NCBI GenBank assembly: GCA_023078555.1 | Contig: CM041200.1 | Span: 6,363,361-6,427,360, forward strand | Reading direction: 5' to 3' | Length of the DNA stretch: 64,000 bases | From: Ulva prolifera | Taxonomy: Eukaryota; Chlorophyta; Ulvophyceae; Ulvales; Ulvaceae | Notes under the pieces: model-generated | Told to the model about the DNA's origin: nothing | The model's database searches: none | The model's input: the letters and a program-made list of their open reading frames with translations, nothing else | Shown: one piece after another, positions 12,988 to 23,748 of the stretch | Position numbering within the stretch: the stretch's first letter is position 1 | How the letters are laid out: the number at the start of each line of letters is the position of its first letter | Made by a program: the position numbers and the translations under genes

Positions 12988-13101
12988 ATGTGGGCGCTAT
13001 TTGTGGCAAATAACCTGGCGTACAGACGGTTGCTGCGGCATCGCCCAGAGAGTGCAGAAGCTGCGGATGTCATTGCGAACATAGTGCGGCGGCATGTCTA
13101 G
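12988..13101 (+). CDS. 37-codon ORF overlapping the uL3m start codon
   Basis: This ORF starts in a favourable context (AACCGCCATG) and encodes a basic peptide beginning MWALFVANNLAYRRLLRHR. Its stop overlaps the ATG of the next gene in the eight bases ATGTCTAG. I do not recognise the family. It could be a regulatory upstream ORF or the first cistron of a two-gene transcript; conserved nuclear dicistronic mRNAs are known in green algae. It could also be chance, since it is short and nothing here proves that it is translated. Confidence 0.35.
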   Translation: MWALFVANNLAYRRLLRHRPESAEAADVIANIVRRHV

Positions 13102-14562
13102 ATCATTTCGACTTGTGTCAACCATTTTCGATGCCGCCCATCACTGCCGGTTAGCATCTGCAGCGGGCCGATGGTGCCATGCTGCCTCCGACGCAGGCAA
13201 AGCCAGTTCACCTTTGCTCAGGCAACTGGATGTGGACATTCCTCCTTCTGTCAATAATTTGATTCCACCAATGGAGTCGCGTGTGCCACAGCTGAACAGC
13301 TTAAGGACAGGTCTGGTAGGGATCAAAGTTGGAATGGTCAGTGAATGGGACGAGTATGGAGTGCTGACGCCCTTTACCGTGCTTTGGTTCGATGAAAATC
13401 AGGTCTGTCGAGTAGCCTTTCCTGTCATATCTTGACGCTGTTGTGGATCTTGATTTGCATTGACGTGCAAGGCAGTGGAAGCGTCTGCAGGTTACTCAAG
13501 TGAAGGCCTTCCCCAGAGACTGCACAACTGCAATGCAAATCGGCTGCGGCACTAAGAAGTCCAAGCGATTATCCCCTGCTAGACAAGCCTTCTACTTGAA
13601 GAATGGCCTCCCGTTCAAGTCCAAATTGGTCTGCCCCTGAACTTGTCAGAATCATCGCCAGCATGGATCAAATTTGTTTGCGTACAACTGTGATTGTTTC
13701 GTCATCTGACTGCTCTCTGTCATGTTGATTGATCAGGCGGAACATCGATGTCGCTTACGTAGGCACGTCAACGTTTTCTGCGCATGTGTGCTGTCTGTAC
13801 GCATTGTGCCACTGTAAGGACCATGCCATGGCTTGAAAGTTATGACATCTGCAGGTCGAGTTTCCGGTGTCCCAGGATGCGCTCCTTCCTGTAGGGACAT
13901 CCTTGAACGCAGCACACTTTCTGCCCGGACAGCATGTTGACGTGACAGCGATGACCAAGGACAAAGGATTCCAGGGTGTTATGAAGCGATGGGGTTTCAA
14001 AGGGCAAGACCGAACACATGGTCACTCACTGTCGCACAGAAGTCTAGGTTCAATCGGGCAGCAGGGCTACGCTCGTGTTCTGCCAGGGAAGAAGATGCCT
14101 GGACAAATGGGTAAGAGGCGGCGAGTGCAACTGAACTGTTGGGTTTACCGGTGTGCTTCGAACTGCCTTGACTTCTGATGTTCACATGCGACGGTCCACA
14201 TATGTGAAGTCTGGTGTAATTTCGTAGCTGCAATGCAAATAGGTTAGCTCGTGGTAGAATTTCGTGGCTGTGTCATGCAATCGGAGCGTCCATTGGCTCC
14301 AAATGCTCGACACCAAGGGAAGTCGGTGGCATTGCCAACGTCATGTGGGCCCTGCTTGTGCAGGGTAGATCCGGTCAGGAATTTAATGTGGATCAAGGGG
14401 TCATTGCATGGGCCTCAGGGCGGATTTGTGATGGTGCGGGATGCAAGGAGAAAGCGCAGCGACGAGCTTGACAAGCTGCCGTTCCCAACTCGAATAGGCG
14501 ATCCTGGGGAACCACAGCAAGCTACCCCCAAGCGTAATGAGTATGATACCTTCAAGCCCTAG
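13094..14562 (+). CDS. MRPL3: Mitochondrial large-subunit ribosomal protein uL3m
   Basis: Four exons: 13094-13402, 13491-13629, 13855-14150 and 14364-14562. Product about 313 residues. The N-terminus (MSRSFRLVSTIFDAAHHCR) is basic and hydroxylated, as in a mitochondrial targeting peptide. uL3 signatures follow: GLVGIKVGMVSEWDEYG, GTKKSKRLSPARQAFY, the peptidyl-transferase-centre loop (KGFQGVMKRWGFKGQDRTHG), HRSLGSIGQQGYARVLPGKKM, WVYRVDPVRNLMWIKG (spanning the last junction) and GPQGGFV. GHSLSHRSLGSIG is typical of the bacterial/organellar type. A plastid location is possible, but mitochondrial uL3m is the better fit from the targeting region and C-terminus. The start was chosen as the first ATG that gives the presequence. 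Confidence 0.88.
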
Positions 14563-15689
14563 GGCTGCGCGCCCCCCACGTTGGGAAGCGCACAGCTGGT
14601 GAGGCAAGATACCTGCCCTGTGATGTAAGGCACCTGTTCAGAGTTTATGCTATCAACGTATGTGGATCTATAAATGCCCTTGATAAACTGTTGGAACGAT
14701 GAATTCGTAGTTGTACGCTGCTGAGTTCTTCTGGTCATGCATCGTCTATAAGCTCCGGCAGTATGATCCCTCATCTGTGTACAGTTGAGAGGATCCGACC
14801 CGGCACTGCAGATCGACACCGAACGCATCGCGCATGTCTTGTGATGATCTTCGAGTAGAAAGCGCTGTAGGAATGTTCGGAATTCATTATGACAACGCAA
14901 ACAATACGCCATGCCCGCAATCAGCAACGCCATGGAAGCGGAAGTGCTGTTTGACACAGGCCCGGCCGGTGTTCCCAGCTGCACGAGCACAGTACATGCG
15001 TGTGCAGCGCCAGCAGACGAGCGAGACGACATTATATATCGCAGAACGAGATTTAGACCTTGTGTTGGCGCTATGCACTTTGCCCCCTCGCGCGGCCCAG
15101 TGCCATCGCGATGCATGCACCCGAGGGCCCGGGAGCGGGTCAAGCTCATGTTCCGCTCGTGCTTCGCGATCTACCTCCTGACGGAACTGGAAGTGTATTG
15201 TTGGCTCACCTTACAGCCTGTGATGTGCCTCCTGAGCTTCCTCAGGACGTTCGGGCTTCCTGTTCACAATGGGATGATGCTGGTAACACGCCACGGTGTC
15301 TGCGCATTCGTGTACCGTGCCATAAAAATAGCTTAGTTCGCATATCTTCTTACTACTTTGCAGTATGACTGGTAGTCCTGTTTGATGTCTGGCGCACAGT
15401 GTGATTGGTTTTCCTGATACGAATATTCAAAGCCAACGCAGTACACACTATGTGCTGACTGCGCCGCATATTCAAGCCTCAAACAAGAGCGTCGTTGCCA
15501 TATAGCTCACCTGGGTATAGCGTCGTGCTGTGAAGCAGTGATGGGTCCCCCACACGACTCGAAGTGCCTGGCCGAATGGGGATCGTGCTTAGCCCTGCTG
15601 CAGCAGAGCCATGAACATCAGGAACGCTTCCGCTATGTACATGTTCACGCGCCAAGGCTATAGGCAGGTCAGGGCTTGACATTCTCAGA
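14563..15689 (+). other. Gap after uL3m; possible 5' exons of the PI4-kinase gene
   Basis: This 1.1 kb holds the uL3m 3' UTR and should contain the start of the kinase gene. An open frame at about 15117-15368 reads convincingly as protein for part of its length (LPPDGTGSVLLAHLTACDV), but I could not join it to the first clear kinase exon at about 15690. A second candidate ATG is at 14911. Neither is supported by a recognised domain. Confidence 0.25.
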
Positions 15690-18600
15690 TGAAAGTCACT
15701 TGCAGGGTGTCTCTGAACTCAACCTGACTCAGTTACGAGCATGCACAGCATCCGTTTGCTCGCTACTTGCGCATGCAGCAGAAGATTCAGAAAATTATTC
15801 TGAAGCATTATGGATTGGCATGAGCCGGGTTGCACACATCCTGCGAAATCCAAGGCTGTCTCTACTGCACCCCGTGGTCTCTGCCAGTCTGCGTGAAATT
15901 GCGGTTGAAGCGTGCCATGCTGTTGATGCAGTACACAATGCGCAGCTGCTGAAGCAACTGATCGTGTCGCTCATGGCAGTGCTTGGCGCATCTGATTCTC
16001 CCATGCTTCTCACTTCAGATGCGCAGCACCTTTGGAAAACACTCCTGCTGCCAATGGCTTCCAACACGGCTGAAACAGACATGCTATCGTGCGTCTCAGC
16101 CTGAATCACACCATTATATATGCTGCTTTGATTTCTGCGCTTTATATTCCATCATGTGCCTGATTGATCACGCCCCGACAGCGCAGCACTCGGCAGGTGC
16201 CTGCAGGCCATCCGGGCAGCTTGTGTCAGTTTTGATATGTGCTTCTCTGGACTCTCTCCGCGCCTCAAACCCAAGCCCTGCACTCTCAGATCCTGAAGTC
16301 CTTTCAGCGGCGCGTTACCTGTCCACAACTGCTCGCCGCCTGACGGCATCCCGATCATCCCTTTCGAGCGCAACCTCTTCCCGCATCAGCCATCTCATCT
16401 GTGTGCTACGAGCGCTGACAGCCCTCATCTATCTCACTCCAAATCCATCAGCACGCGGCCCGGTCCCAGAGTTGGTGCTGCCACTGTCCCCAGCTACTCC
16501 ACGACCGCTTCCTGATGGAATCTCAGCTTGCCTGGAGATGGCTCTGGATGCAGTGCTGGATCCAATGGAGGTTCAGCTTCCAGCTGCTATCCGGAAAGGT
16601 CCAGAGGCGCACGCGCACACTATGGCCACATGTTGTGCCGTCTTGCGCAGTGCTTCGGAAGCGATGTCCATGGTATGTGTTGCGGGCGGTGGTGATGTGC
16701 GTAGTAGGTTGCGTGGGCTGCTGACCATTGTGGCAAGGCAGGCTTCAGAAGACATGGGCCTGCCTGCACGTGTGGATCCAGCGCGGGAAAGGCCTCGGGA
16801 GCCTGTGATACCATGGGGCTGGGATTGTCGCGACATGCATGCCAGTGTACCAGGAGCCAACGGGAATTCTTCGCCAACGCCAGTTGCATCTCAGCTATGT
16901 CAGCAGCTGAGCATGGTTCTTGCACAGTGTGCAGTACGCCGAAGGTGCGACCATGAGGCATCTATATTGCAATCTGAACAGAATTCCTCCTATGATCCTC
17001 AGAGGGCCTGAGCACTGATGCGTCCTCATATTGTGACCCTATTGTATGCCTGGATTCACTGAGATGCTTCTTTGCAGACCGTCAACAGCCATTGCTCTGC
17101 CATTTGCCCTTGTGCCTTCACACAAGACAGGCACGAGTTTCTGCGAGCATATTTCAGCTATGCTCTGCTTGGGACACATGGCGACGCTGTGCCAGTCAGC
17201 ACCGCAGCATGTTGCAGAGGCTGTCGCAACTGCGATCATGCCAGTCTTCACTCTGGTGCGCCGGCTGTATGATGAACTGCGGCGTGCCCCCGTGGGCATA
17301 CATGCCGTCATCGTCTCCCTCTTTTCTTGATGTTGCACGCTCCATACTAATGCCAAGCTCGAAGTGCTGTGCCCATCGTGCCCATCGTGAAGCTTGATAC
17401 AATTTGCCCAAGCACCTGATCAGGTGTTGCAACCATCCCATTCTCCTCATACACAAAGTTCACATTTGCCTTCAAACAAGCACTCAGATGCATTGAGATC
17501 GCCAAGCATGTGATCCTTTTGTTGTCACACACTGTCCTCCTTGATGAATGTACTTCAATAAAAGGCCATCATGGCCTGAGTTGATTTCAAAGGTGGTTCT
17601 TGATTGGGCAACGAAAACCTGACTGCAGCATTATCTTCCGCTTCCCACCAGTCTGCTCCAAATCCGGTCAGATTCAACTAGTTGTCACGTCAGATCTGAT
17701 CCTGTGATATGACCATGCAGGCACTGTCCAATCTCGTATCATCGCCAACGTCTCCAGCATACAGCCCCGCTGTGTACGCATGCATCGCAGAAACTATGGG
17801 CCGCAGCGTGCCACCGCTCGTCCAAAGTGGCGCTACCTGGGTCTACGACCGGACTTCTAGCATCTTGCTACGTGCCTACCACAGTCCGGACTCCCCTGTT
17901 GCCAAGATGCTGCTGTATGGGCCCTCGAGCTCGTTCGGAAAACCTGCACCTGCCGCAGGTGAGGCTTTGGATCCAGTATACGCTCTCATGACACCGCATG
18001 GCAACCTGCAGTTCATGCTTGTGATCTTTTATTGTCAAGTTTTTCATGCCCACGTGAAGTAACCTCTCCTGACTGGCAATTCAGCAGCACAGCCCATCTC
18101 TGGCCGTGGTGGGTGAGAATGCACCTGAAGCTGGGTAACGAGTGGACTCACTTGACCTTGATGCTCTTGTCGCAGGTGCTCTGGCACGTGCGATGGAAGC
18201 GATCGGGGAAGGTGCAAGCGAATTGCCCCCACCAATCCGCAGCGACTTCTCTCATCGTCTCCTCAGCCTATTCACAGACTTTACGATGGCCTCCAGTCCG
18301 GGACAACCAAGCAAGTCCCCCCCGCTGGACTCCGTTGCCCTGCTACCTGCACTTGCCGCCGCATGTGAAGCAGCACACCTGGACCGTGCCTCCTCTCGTG
18401 ACGGCCCTCCCACGTCTCATACGTCCACCCCGTCTGCACGTGCTGCCACGCCCGCATCCCAGCCATCCGCGACCACACCCACAACTAGCTCGCTTGTGTT
18501 GTCCAAGATTGACGAGCTGCGGGCAACAGACGCGCCCACAGTCAAGCTCTTCCGCAACGTGTGGCTCTACTGCGGCCTCCTCCGCCTGCGGTCCAAACCC

Positions 18601-21600
18601 GCCCCTGCGTACCTCTCTGGCTGGCCTCCTGCAGCACACTGCCTTGCAGCGCTTGGCCGCCTTGCGGCGGCCACCCCCGTCCTCATGTACGGCACAGGCT
18701 CCATCAAGCAGCAGGAAGCCGAGCAGCGCGTTCTGCTAGAGCTCAAGCCGCATCTCTCTGCCGCAGGCGAGCTGGGCACCTCTTCCGCCGTCCTTGCATC
18801 ACTGAATGCCCTTTTGGAGAATGCTCCGTCGATCCCAGCCCAGAACCCGAGCAATCCATTCCTTCTTGCCGTCGCGGCCGTGGAAATGAGCCGTGCGGAC
18901 AGCGGCCCGATCTCGCTGTCAGATGATGTGCCGATTCCACTGATGCATGCGCTTGCATATGAGGCGGGAGCGCTGCCAGATTCGCTGGACCGCGCTGTGT
19001 TTGCGTCTTTGGCGCATTCATCGTTCCGTTCCCTCACAGAGCGTCTCACGGTACCAGCGTCAGCAGAGAAGCACCGCTTCGCTAAGCTCGAGCGGCTCGC
19101 ATGCACAGTCATCAACGCCATTGCATGGCAGGCCGGCAAGCCGACCGTTGATTCCCCGAAAACGAGCGTGCGACTCAATGAGATGCTTGAGACGCTGCTG
19201 ACGAAGGCTCCATTCCTGTTCTATTCGCCGCAGTGTCTGGAGACCTGGCTCGGTCATGAGAGCAACCCTCGGCTGCTGAGCGATGTTCAGTGGTGGCTGA
19301 CTCGTGCTGCTGCGCGTGCCCCGACGCACATGGAGCACCTCCTGCAGCGCGCCATGGTCAGTTCTATAGAGCAGACCGGAGAACGGGTACCAATCTCGCA
19401 GGACCTCGTCTGCTCGACGAAGCTGCTTGAAGCCATCCTTGCGGGGCGGTCCGAGAGTAAATTGGAGTCGGTGACACAGGTCGGACTGATGGCCTTGCAT
19501 GAGAAGGGCGCGGCGCGTGGCCGTGTGCAGGCAATTCAGGAGCTGGTGCCTGGCACAGACCAAGAGATTGTGAAGCGTGTCGCGGCAGAGGCTCAGCGCA
19601 GTGGGGCATGGGGAGCCGACGAGAAGAAGCTCTGCCTCGCTGCTGCAGCGCTTGCCACCTCGACAGCAGCTGCGGACGCAGGGGTGCCGCACCACCTCAT
19701 CTCAGCACTGTGCTCTCTGCCACTGAAACGTTTCACCGGGGCCGCGATGCATGACGTCGCGTTTGCGTGGCACTGGATGGCGGCAGAGTGCCCGACGACC
19801 CGGGAAGCTTTGCTGCGGGGGGTCGCATTGGCATGGGCGCAGGCAGCGTCCAGTAAGCTTGGTCTATTCTCGGGGCTGTGGGCTGGGAAGCAAGTGCCCC
19901 TGACATCAGGTGACCTAGAGGGCTGGGACGCGAACTCAGGCAGTGAAGATGTCATCGCCGCCCTGCATGCACACCATGTGTGGCTCATCTGCCTCCTCGA
20001 GCTCTGGGAGTGTTCACGGCATGCTGTCGGGATGGATGCTGATGATGCACGCGGCCCGCCGTCAGTGATGGCGGTGTTTCATTCCATTCTCCGGACGGCT
20101 ATTGATAGTGCAGACATGATCTCTTCTCATCCACTGGCGCGAGCACCGCTGTTCAGGTTGCTCTCTCTTGCCATGCGTGTGCTGCGCCATATTGCAAAGT
20201 ACACACAAGGGGATGATGAGGTGGCTTCTCTACTTCCTGGGGATAGTATTGCATCCCTGCTGAAGCACGTTATCAACCTGGGTCTCATGAGCTTTACACA
20301 CAATGCTGACGTTCCTGTGATGAAATCAGGGAGTGGGCTGGGTTTGCCAGAGATCACACATGCGCTGGTCGCGTTTGAGACCGACTCCAGAGAACTGCAG
20401 GTACGCCACCTCTCGAGCTGGCGTAGCACACCCACTGCCTGAAGCCACAGCGCTTGTGGCCCTGACCATCTAGATCTGAGTAGACTCTACATGAAGTGTA
20501 CTCATGCATGTCAATGCTGTGCAGAAAGAAGCACCACAGGCCTGTGCAGCGGCCAAGCCTCTATTGCAGACCCTGCACTTGCTTGTGGGAGATGAGCTGT
20601 CCCTTCAGCGTGTGCTGTCGTCTCCCCTGGTCAGTGTGTCCACCTCAGAGGTGCCAGCAGAGGCCACTATCACCTCTGCCGTGGAGTCTGCCTGGCACGT
20701 GTCTCCGGCGCTTGCTGCAGCAGTAGCGCATAGATTCCCCCGTTGCCAAGCAGCTGTGCAGAGGGTGCGTAAGCTGACAATCGACACCGCTCGCGAGCCG
20801 CAGACTCTCGCATGGGCACAGGGGGCTCCGTTGTATGCGGCCGCATGCCACAAGAACCGCAACGAGCCGGTGCAGCTGGCACAGTGGGCACCGTTGGGGC
20901 TTGCTGAGGCGCTTGCGATGCTGACCCAATCGTATCGTGGCGTGCCTGCAGTCCGCCAGTACGTGATGAGGTGCCTCAGCAAGGCCTCTGATGATGATCT
21001 TGTGTTTTGGCTACCGCAGGTAGTGCAGCAGCTGCGTGGCGATCGAGATGGTGCCCTCCGCCAGTGTGCTCCTGTCCCTGGATTGAATTCGCAGCAACAG
21101 CAACGCAATGAGTAGCCCATGGTGCCTGCTGATACTTCCACATGCATGCATGCCCAGCTCTGGCAACGTTTTGCATTTATGCAATCAGGAGACCCTGTGC
21201 TCTCATGCAGGTTCTTGTTGGTCACTGCGACAGACCCAAGGCGGTGGATGATGCTCCACAAGCTGGTGTGGGCACTAGAAACGGAGGAGCGGCCTGGTGA
21301 TTCAGAGTTCAACCCCGAGGTGAAGCGGTCAGGCTGGCAGCCGCCGCGCGACTCTGGGCTGTGGAAGCCATGCCAGGAGCTGAAGGAGAGTATCCTTCAG
21401 CAGCTACCGGCCCAGGCGAAGGAGTACTTCGAAGCAGAGCACGGCACGTTCCAGCAGGTGACGGACATCTCGGGGATCTTGAAGCCGGTTCCAAAGGAGA
21501 AGCGGCGCGATGCCATCGCAGCAGAGGCCCGCAAAATCTCCGTGCCGAGGACAGACCTGTACCTGCCCGTGGACGTGCACAAGCGGCTCATTGCGGTTGT

Positions 21601-22510
21601 GCCGGAGAGTGGGCGCGCGATGCAGAGTGCGGCCAAGACACCGGTGCTTCTTGCTTTCGAGGTGGAGGTGCTGCCTGTTGAGGCACATGATGTGCGACCG
21701 AGCGGAGGACCCCACATGCCGCAGGCATGCATCTTTAAAGTCGGCGATGACTGCCGGCAGGACGTGCTGGCCCTGCAGATCATCACGCTTCTGCGCAATG
21801 CATTCAAGCGCGCAGGGTTGCCACTGTATGTCAATCCGTATGGGGTTCTGCCCACCGGATATGAGAGGGGGATCATTGAGGTTGTCCCTGACACAAAGTC
21901 AAGGGCGGGGATGGGCGAGATGACAGATGTTGGGCTGTATGAGATCTTTCAGGGCCGGTACGGAGCGCCTGGTACACCGTCATTCGAGGCCGCCCGTCGA
22001 GCGTTCATCTTGTCGGAGGCAGGCTACGCCGTCGCAAGCTATGTCTTGCAGAGCAAGGACAGGCACAATGGCAACATTTTGGTTGACAGCACAGGGCGAA
22101 TCGTTCATATCGATTTCGGCTTTATCTTCGAGATCTCTCCGGGTGGGAACCTTGGCTTCGAGACGGCGGCTTTCAAGTTTAGCTATGAGATGGTGCAGCT
22201 GATCGACCCAGGGGGGCAGAAGCGCAGTGCTGAGTACCAAGAGTTCAAAGAATTGTGTGTGAAGGGGTTCATGGCTGCAAGATCCGTTGCAGAAGATGTC
22301 ATGGTTGTGGCAGCACTGATGGTGGATTCGGGATTGCCATGTTACAGCCGTGGAAAGCCGCTGGACAATCTGCGTGAGCGTTTCATGCTGGATGCTACCC
22401 CGCAGCAGGCGGCACAATTCATGCGTGGGGCTGTAGATGCCGCGTACAACCGCTGGACGACTGGATTCTATGACTACATACAGATTTTGCAGAATGACAT
22501 ACCATTCTAG
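15690..22510 (+). CDS. PI4KA: Phosphatidylinositol 4-kinase alpha (type III)
   Basis: Makes phosphatidylinositol 4-phosphate, mainly at the plasma membrane, in complex with TTC7/EFR3-type partners in studied organisms. Clear exons: 15690-16089, about 16180-17010, part of 17040-17330, 17709-18020, about 18170-20400, about 20510-21080 and 21211-22510. The N-terminal two thirds are alpha-helical and weakly conserved. The PIK helical domain lies near 20880-21060 (QWAPLGLAEALAML, FWLPQVVQQLR). The kinase is unmistakable: SGRAMQSAAKTPVLLAFEVE, then IFKVGDDCRQDVLALQII (ATP-binding region), catalytic loop DRHNGN near 22058, activation-loop DFG near 22114, and the C-terminus WTTGFYDYIQILQNDIPF at the stop. 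Exons found total about 1,950 residues, near the plant length (~2,030). The start codon and exons near 17.3-17.7 kb are unresolved. Confidence 0.93.
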
Positions 22511-22588
22511 GCAGTGTAAACACCTCCTTTCTGTGAAATCCTTGATAGTTGCCATTGGTTGCGATACTTGTGACATCGACAAAGACAA
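22511..22588. other. PI4KA 3' flank
   Basis: A short stretch after the kinase stop, meeting the end of a minus-strand ORF at 22589. No feature is seen beyond a TGTAA five bases after the stop, which is too close to be a polyadenylation signal. Confidence 0.4.
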
Positions 22589-22698
22589 TCATGGCAAACA
22601 TGTGGACGAGTAATGATTTGAGTGTCGATAGGGATCTGTGCACTCGACCATTCTTCCATAGCAAATAGGCAGCCCTACAAGCTGTGGTGGAGTCGATG

Positions 22699-22725
22699 CA
22701 CATGCCATGTCATGCCATGGCCAAG
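22699..22725. repeat. Left target site duplication of the LINE insertion
   Basis: The 27 bases starting CACATGCCATGTCATGCC and ending TGGCCAAG recur at 23433-23459 with one difference (A versus G at the nineteenth base). They flank the retrotransposon fragment exactly. Confidence 0.85.
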
Positions 22726-23432
22726 TCATGTGGCGCGCCAGGTGCGCGCCGCAGCTCCGCTGATGGCACGTCACGCGGGCAAGGCAGTTCTGGCGGGACT
22801 CACGGTCCCGTCCGATGACCTCTCGCCGCTTACAGGCCATCCGGCCTGAGCGGTGGGGTGCCCCTTGGGCGCCCCGTCCGCTTGACGCCACCGGCCTGTG
22901 GCCTCTGACTCCAGCTGGGCCGGGTCCGATGGGTGTGCGGGATGCCTTCGTTGGCATGTGCGGGGACTGCGGATCGGCTTGGGCGCTGCATTGTCCTGGG
23001 TGCGGTGCGGCGTGGGCCGGCGAGGCTGCGCGGCGGTGTGCCGGGCTGGCGTGGTATGCTGTGGCTTGGTGGGGTGGGGGTGGGTCGTGGGGCCGGGGCG
23101 GCCCCCGGCAATCGGGCGGCCATGCTGGGCGGCCTCAGGCGGCAGTGTGTTGGGTTTGGCCCTGTCGTCCGGCGGCGGGCGTTGTGGTGCTGGTGGTTGT
23201 GATGTTGTGTGTCGGCTGTGGGGTTTGTGCGTGCGCGTGTGTGGGTTTGGGTTTGTGGGTGTGTGGGTCTGTGCGTGTGTGTGCTGGTGTGTGGGTGTGT
23301 GCTTGGCGGTCTGCGGGTCTGTGTCGCTTGCTACGCCGGTGATGGGTGAGATGTTCGTGGGTGTCTTGGTGTTTGCTTCGTCTGCTTGCTCCTTTCGCGG
23401 TGCTGCCCGACTTGCTGCCTTTGTCCTTGTAA
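22726..23432 (+). mobile_element. 5'-truncated LINE (non-LTR retrotransposon), copy 1
   Basis: About 707 bases between direct repeats. The left end holds the last residues of the reverse-transcriptase ORF (RQVRAAAPLMARHAGKAVLA, then VPSDDLSPLTGHPA and a stop at 22847-22849), closely matching the copy at 55.9 kb. A G/T-rich 3' UTR follows, ending in TTTGTCCTTGTAACA. 5' truncation, a shared 3' terminus and a long target duplication are the marks of target-primed reverse transcription. Long ORFs across the 3' UTR on either strand are by-products of its composition. Confidence 0.85.
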
Positions 23433-23459
23433 CACATGCCATGTCATGCCGTGGCCAAG
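23433..23459. repeat. Right target site duplication of the LINE insertion
   Basis: Partner of 22699-22725, matching at 26 of 27 positions. It begins CACA directly after the element's terminal TTGTAA, so one or two bases at the junction are ambiguous. Confidence 0.85.
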
Positions 23460-23748
23460 GGGTGCTGCACATGGACTGTCCGTTGGCGCCATATGTGTGC
23501 CAAGCATTGCGGAGACGGCAAGCAGTGTCCAGAATTTCCTTGAGAATGCCTCCATGTAAGGACGCTAAACTTTTTCTGTATGAAATCTTGGAAATGCGTG
23601 CCAACCTGTCGGTATTCGATTCTGGAGAGTACAAGCTGTGCCTGGCATTGCGCAACACGTCCGTGTAGTATGCCCTCGTGTACCGAAGGATGCGCTCAAA
23701 GCTCTCGCGCATCGTTCTTGTTGGATGTGATGAATTGATTAGGGGTTC

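Larger units (their letters stand above)
22589..23712 (-). pseudogene. Small minus-strand ORF split by a LINE insertion
   Basis: Not recognised with confidence. Reading from 23712 the frame starts MRESFERILRYTRAYYTDVL and stays open to 23433, where the LINE begins. Beyond the insertion the same frame resumes at 22725 and stops at 22589 (ending SSTCLP). One copy of the target duplication is read once across the join. The first 30 residues faintly resemble the RPB4/RPC9 helical core (FExxLxY, then DxxRxxRxxL), but the rest does not, so I do not name it. The start lies only 36 bases from the divergent channel start codon, so it could equally be non-coding. If it was a gene, the insertion breaks it. 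Confidence 0.3.

Noticed and set aside
14624..22519. TGTAA motifs after the uL3m and PI4KA stops as algal polyadenylation signals
   Set aside because: The one at 22515 is only 5 bases after the stop, and other genes in the window lack a clear one. A five-base motif alone is not evidence.
22933..23060. Zinc-ribbon-like Cys pairs (CGDCG, CPGCG) in a plus-strand frame
   Set aside because: They lie in the LINE 3' UTR, and the cysteines are not kept in the homologous stretch at 33.95 kb.
22771..23712. A 313-codon Pro/Thr/His-rich minus-strand ORF
   Set aside because: Only its first ~93 residues precede the LINE. The rest reads the element's G/T-rich 3' UTR backwards, so it is compositional.
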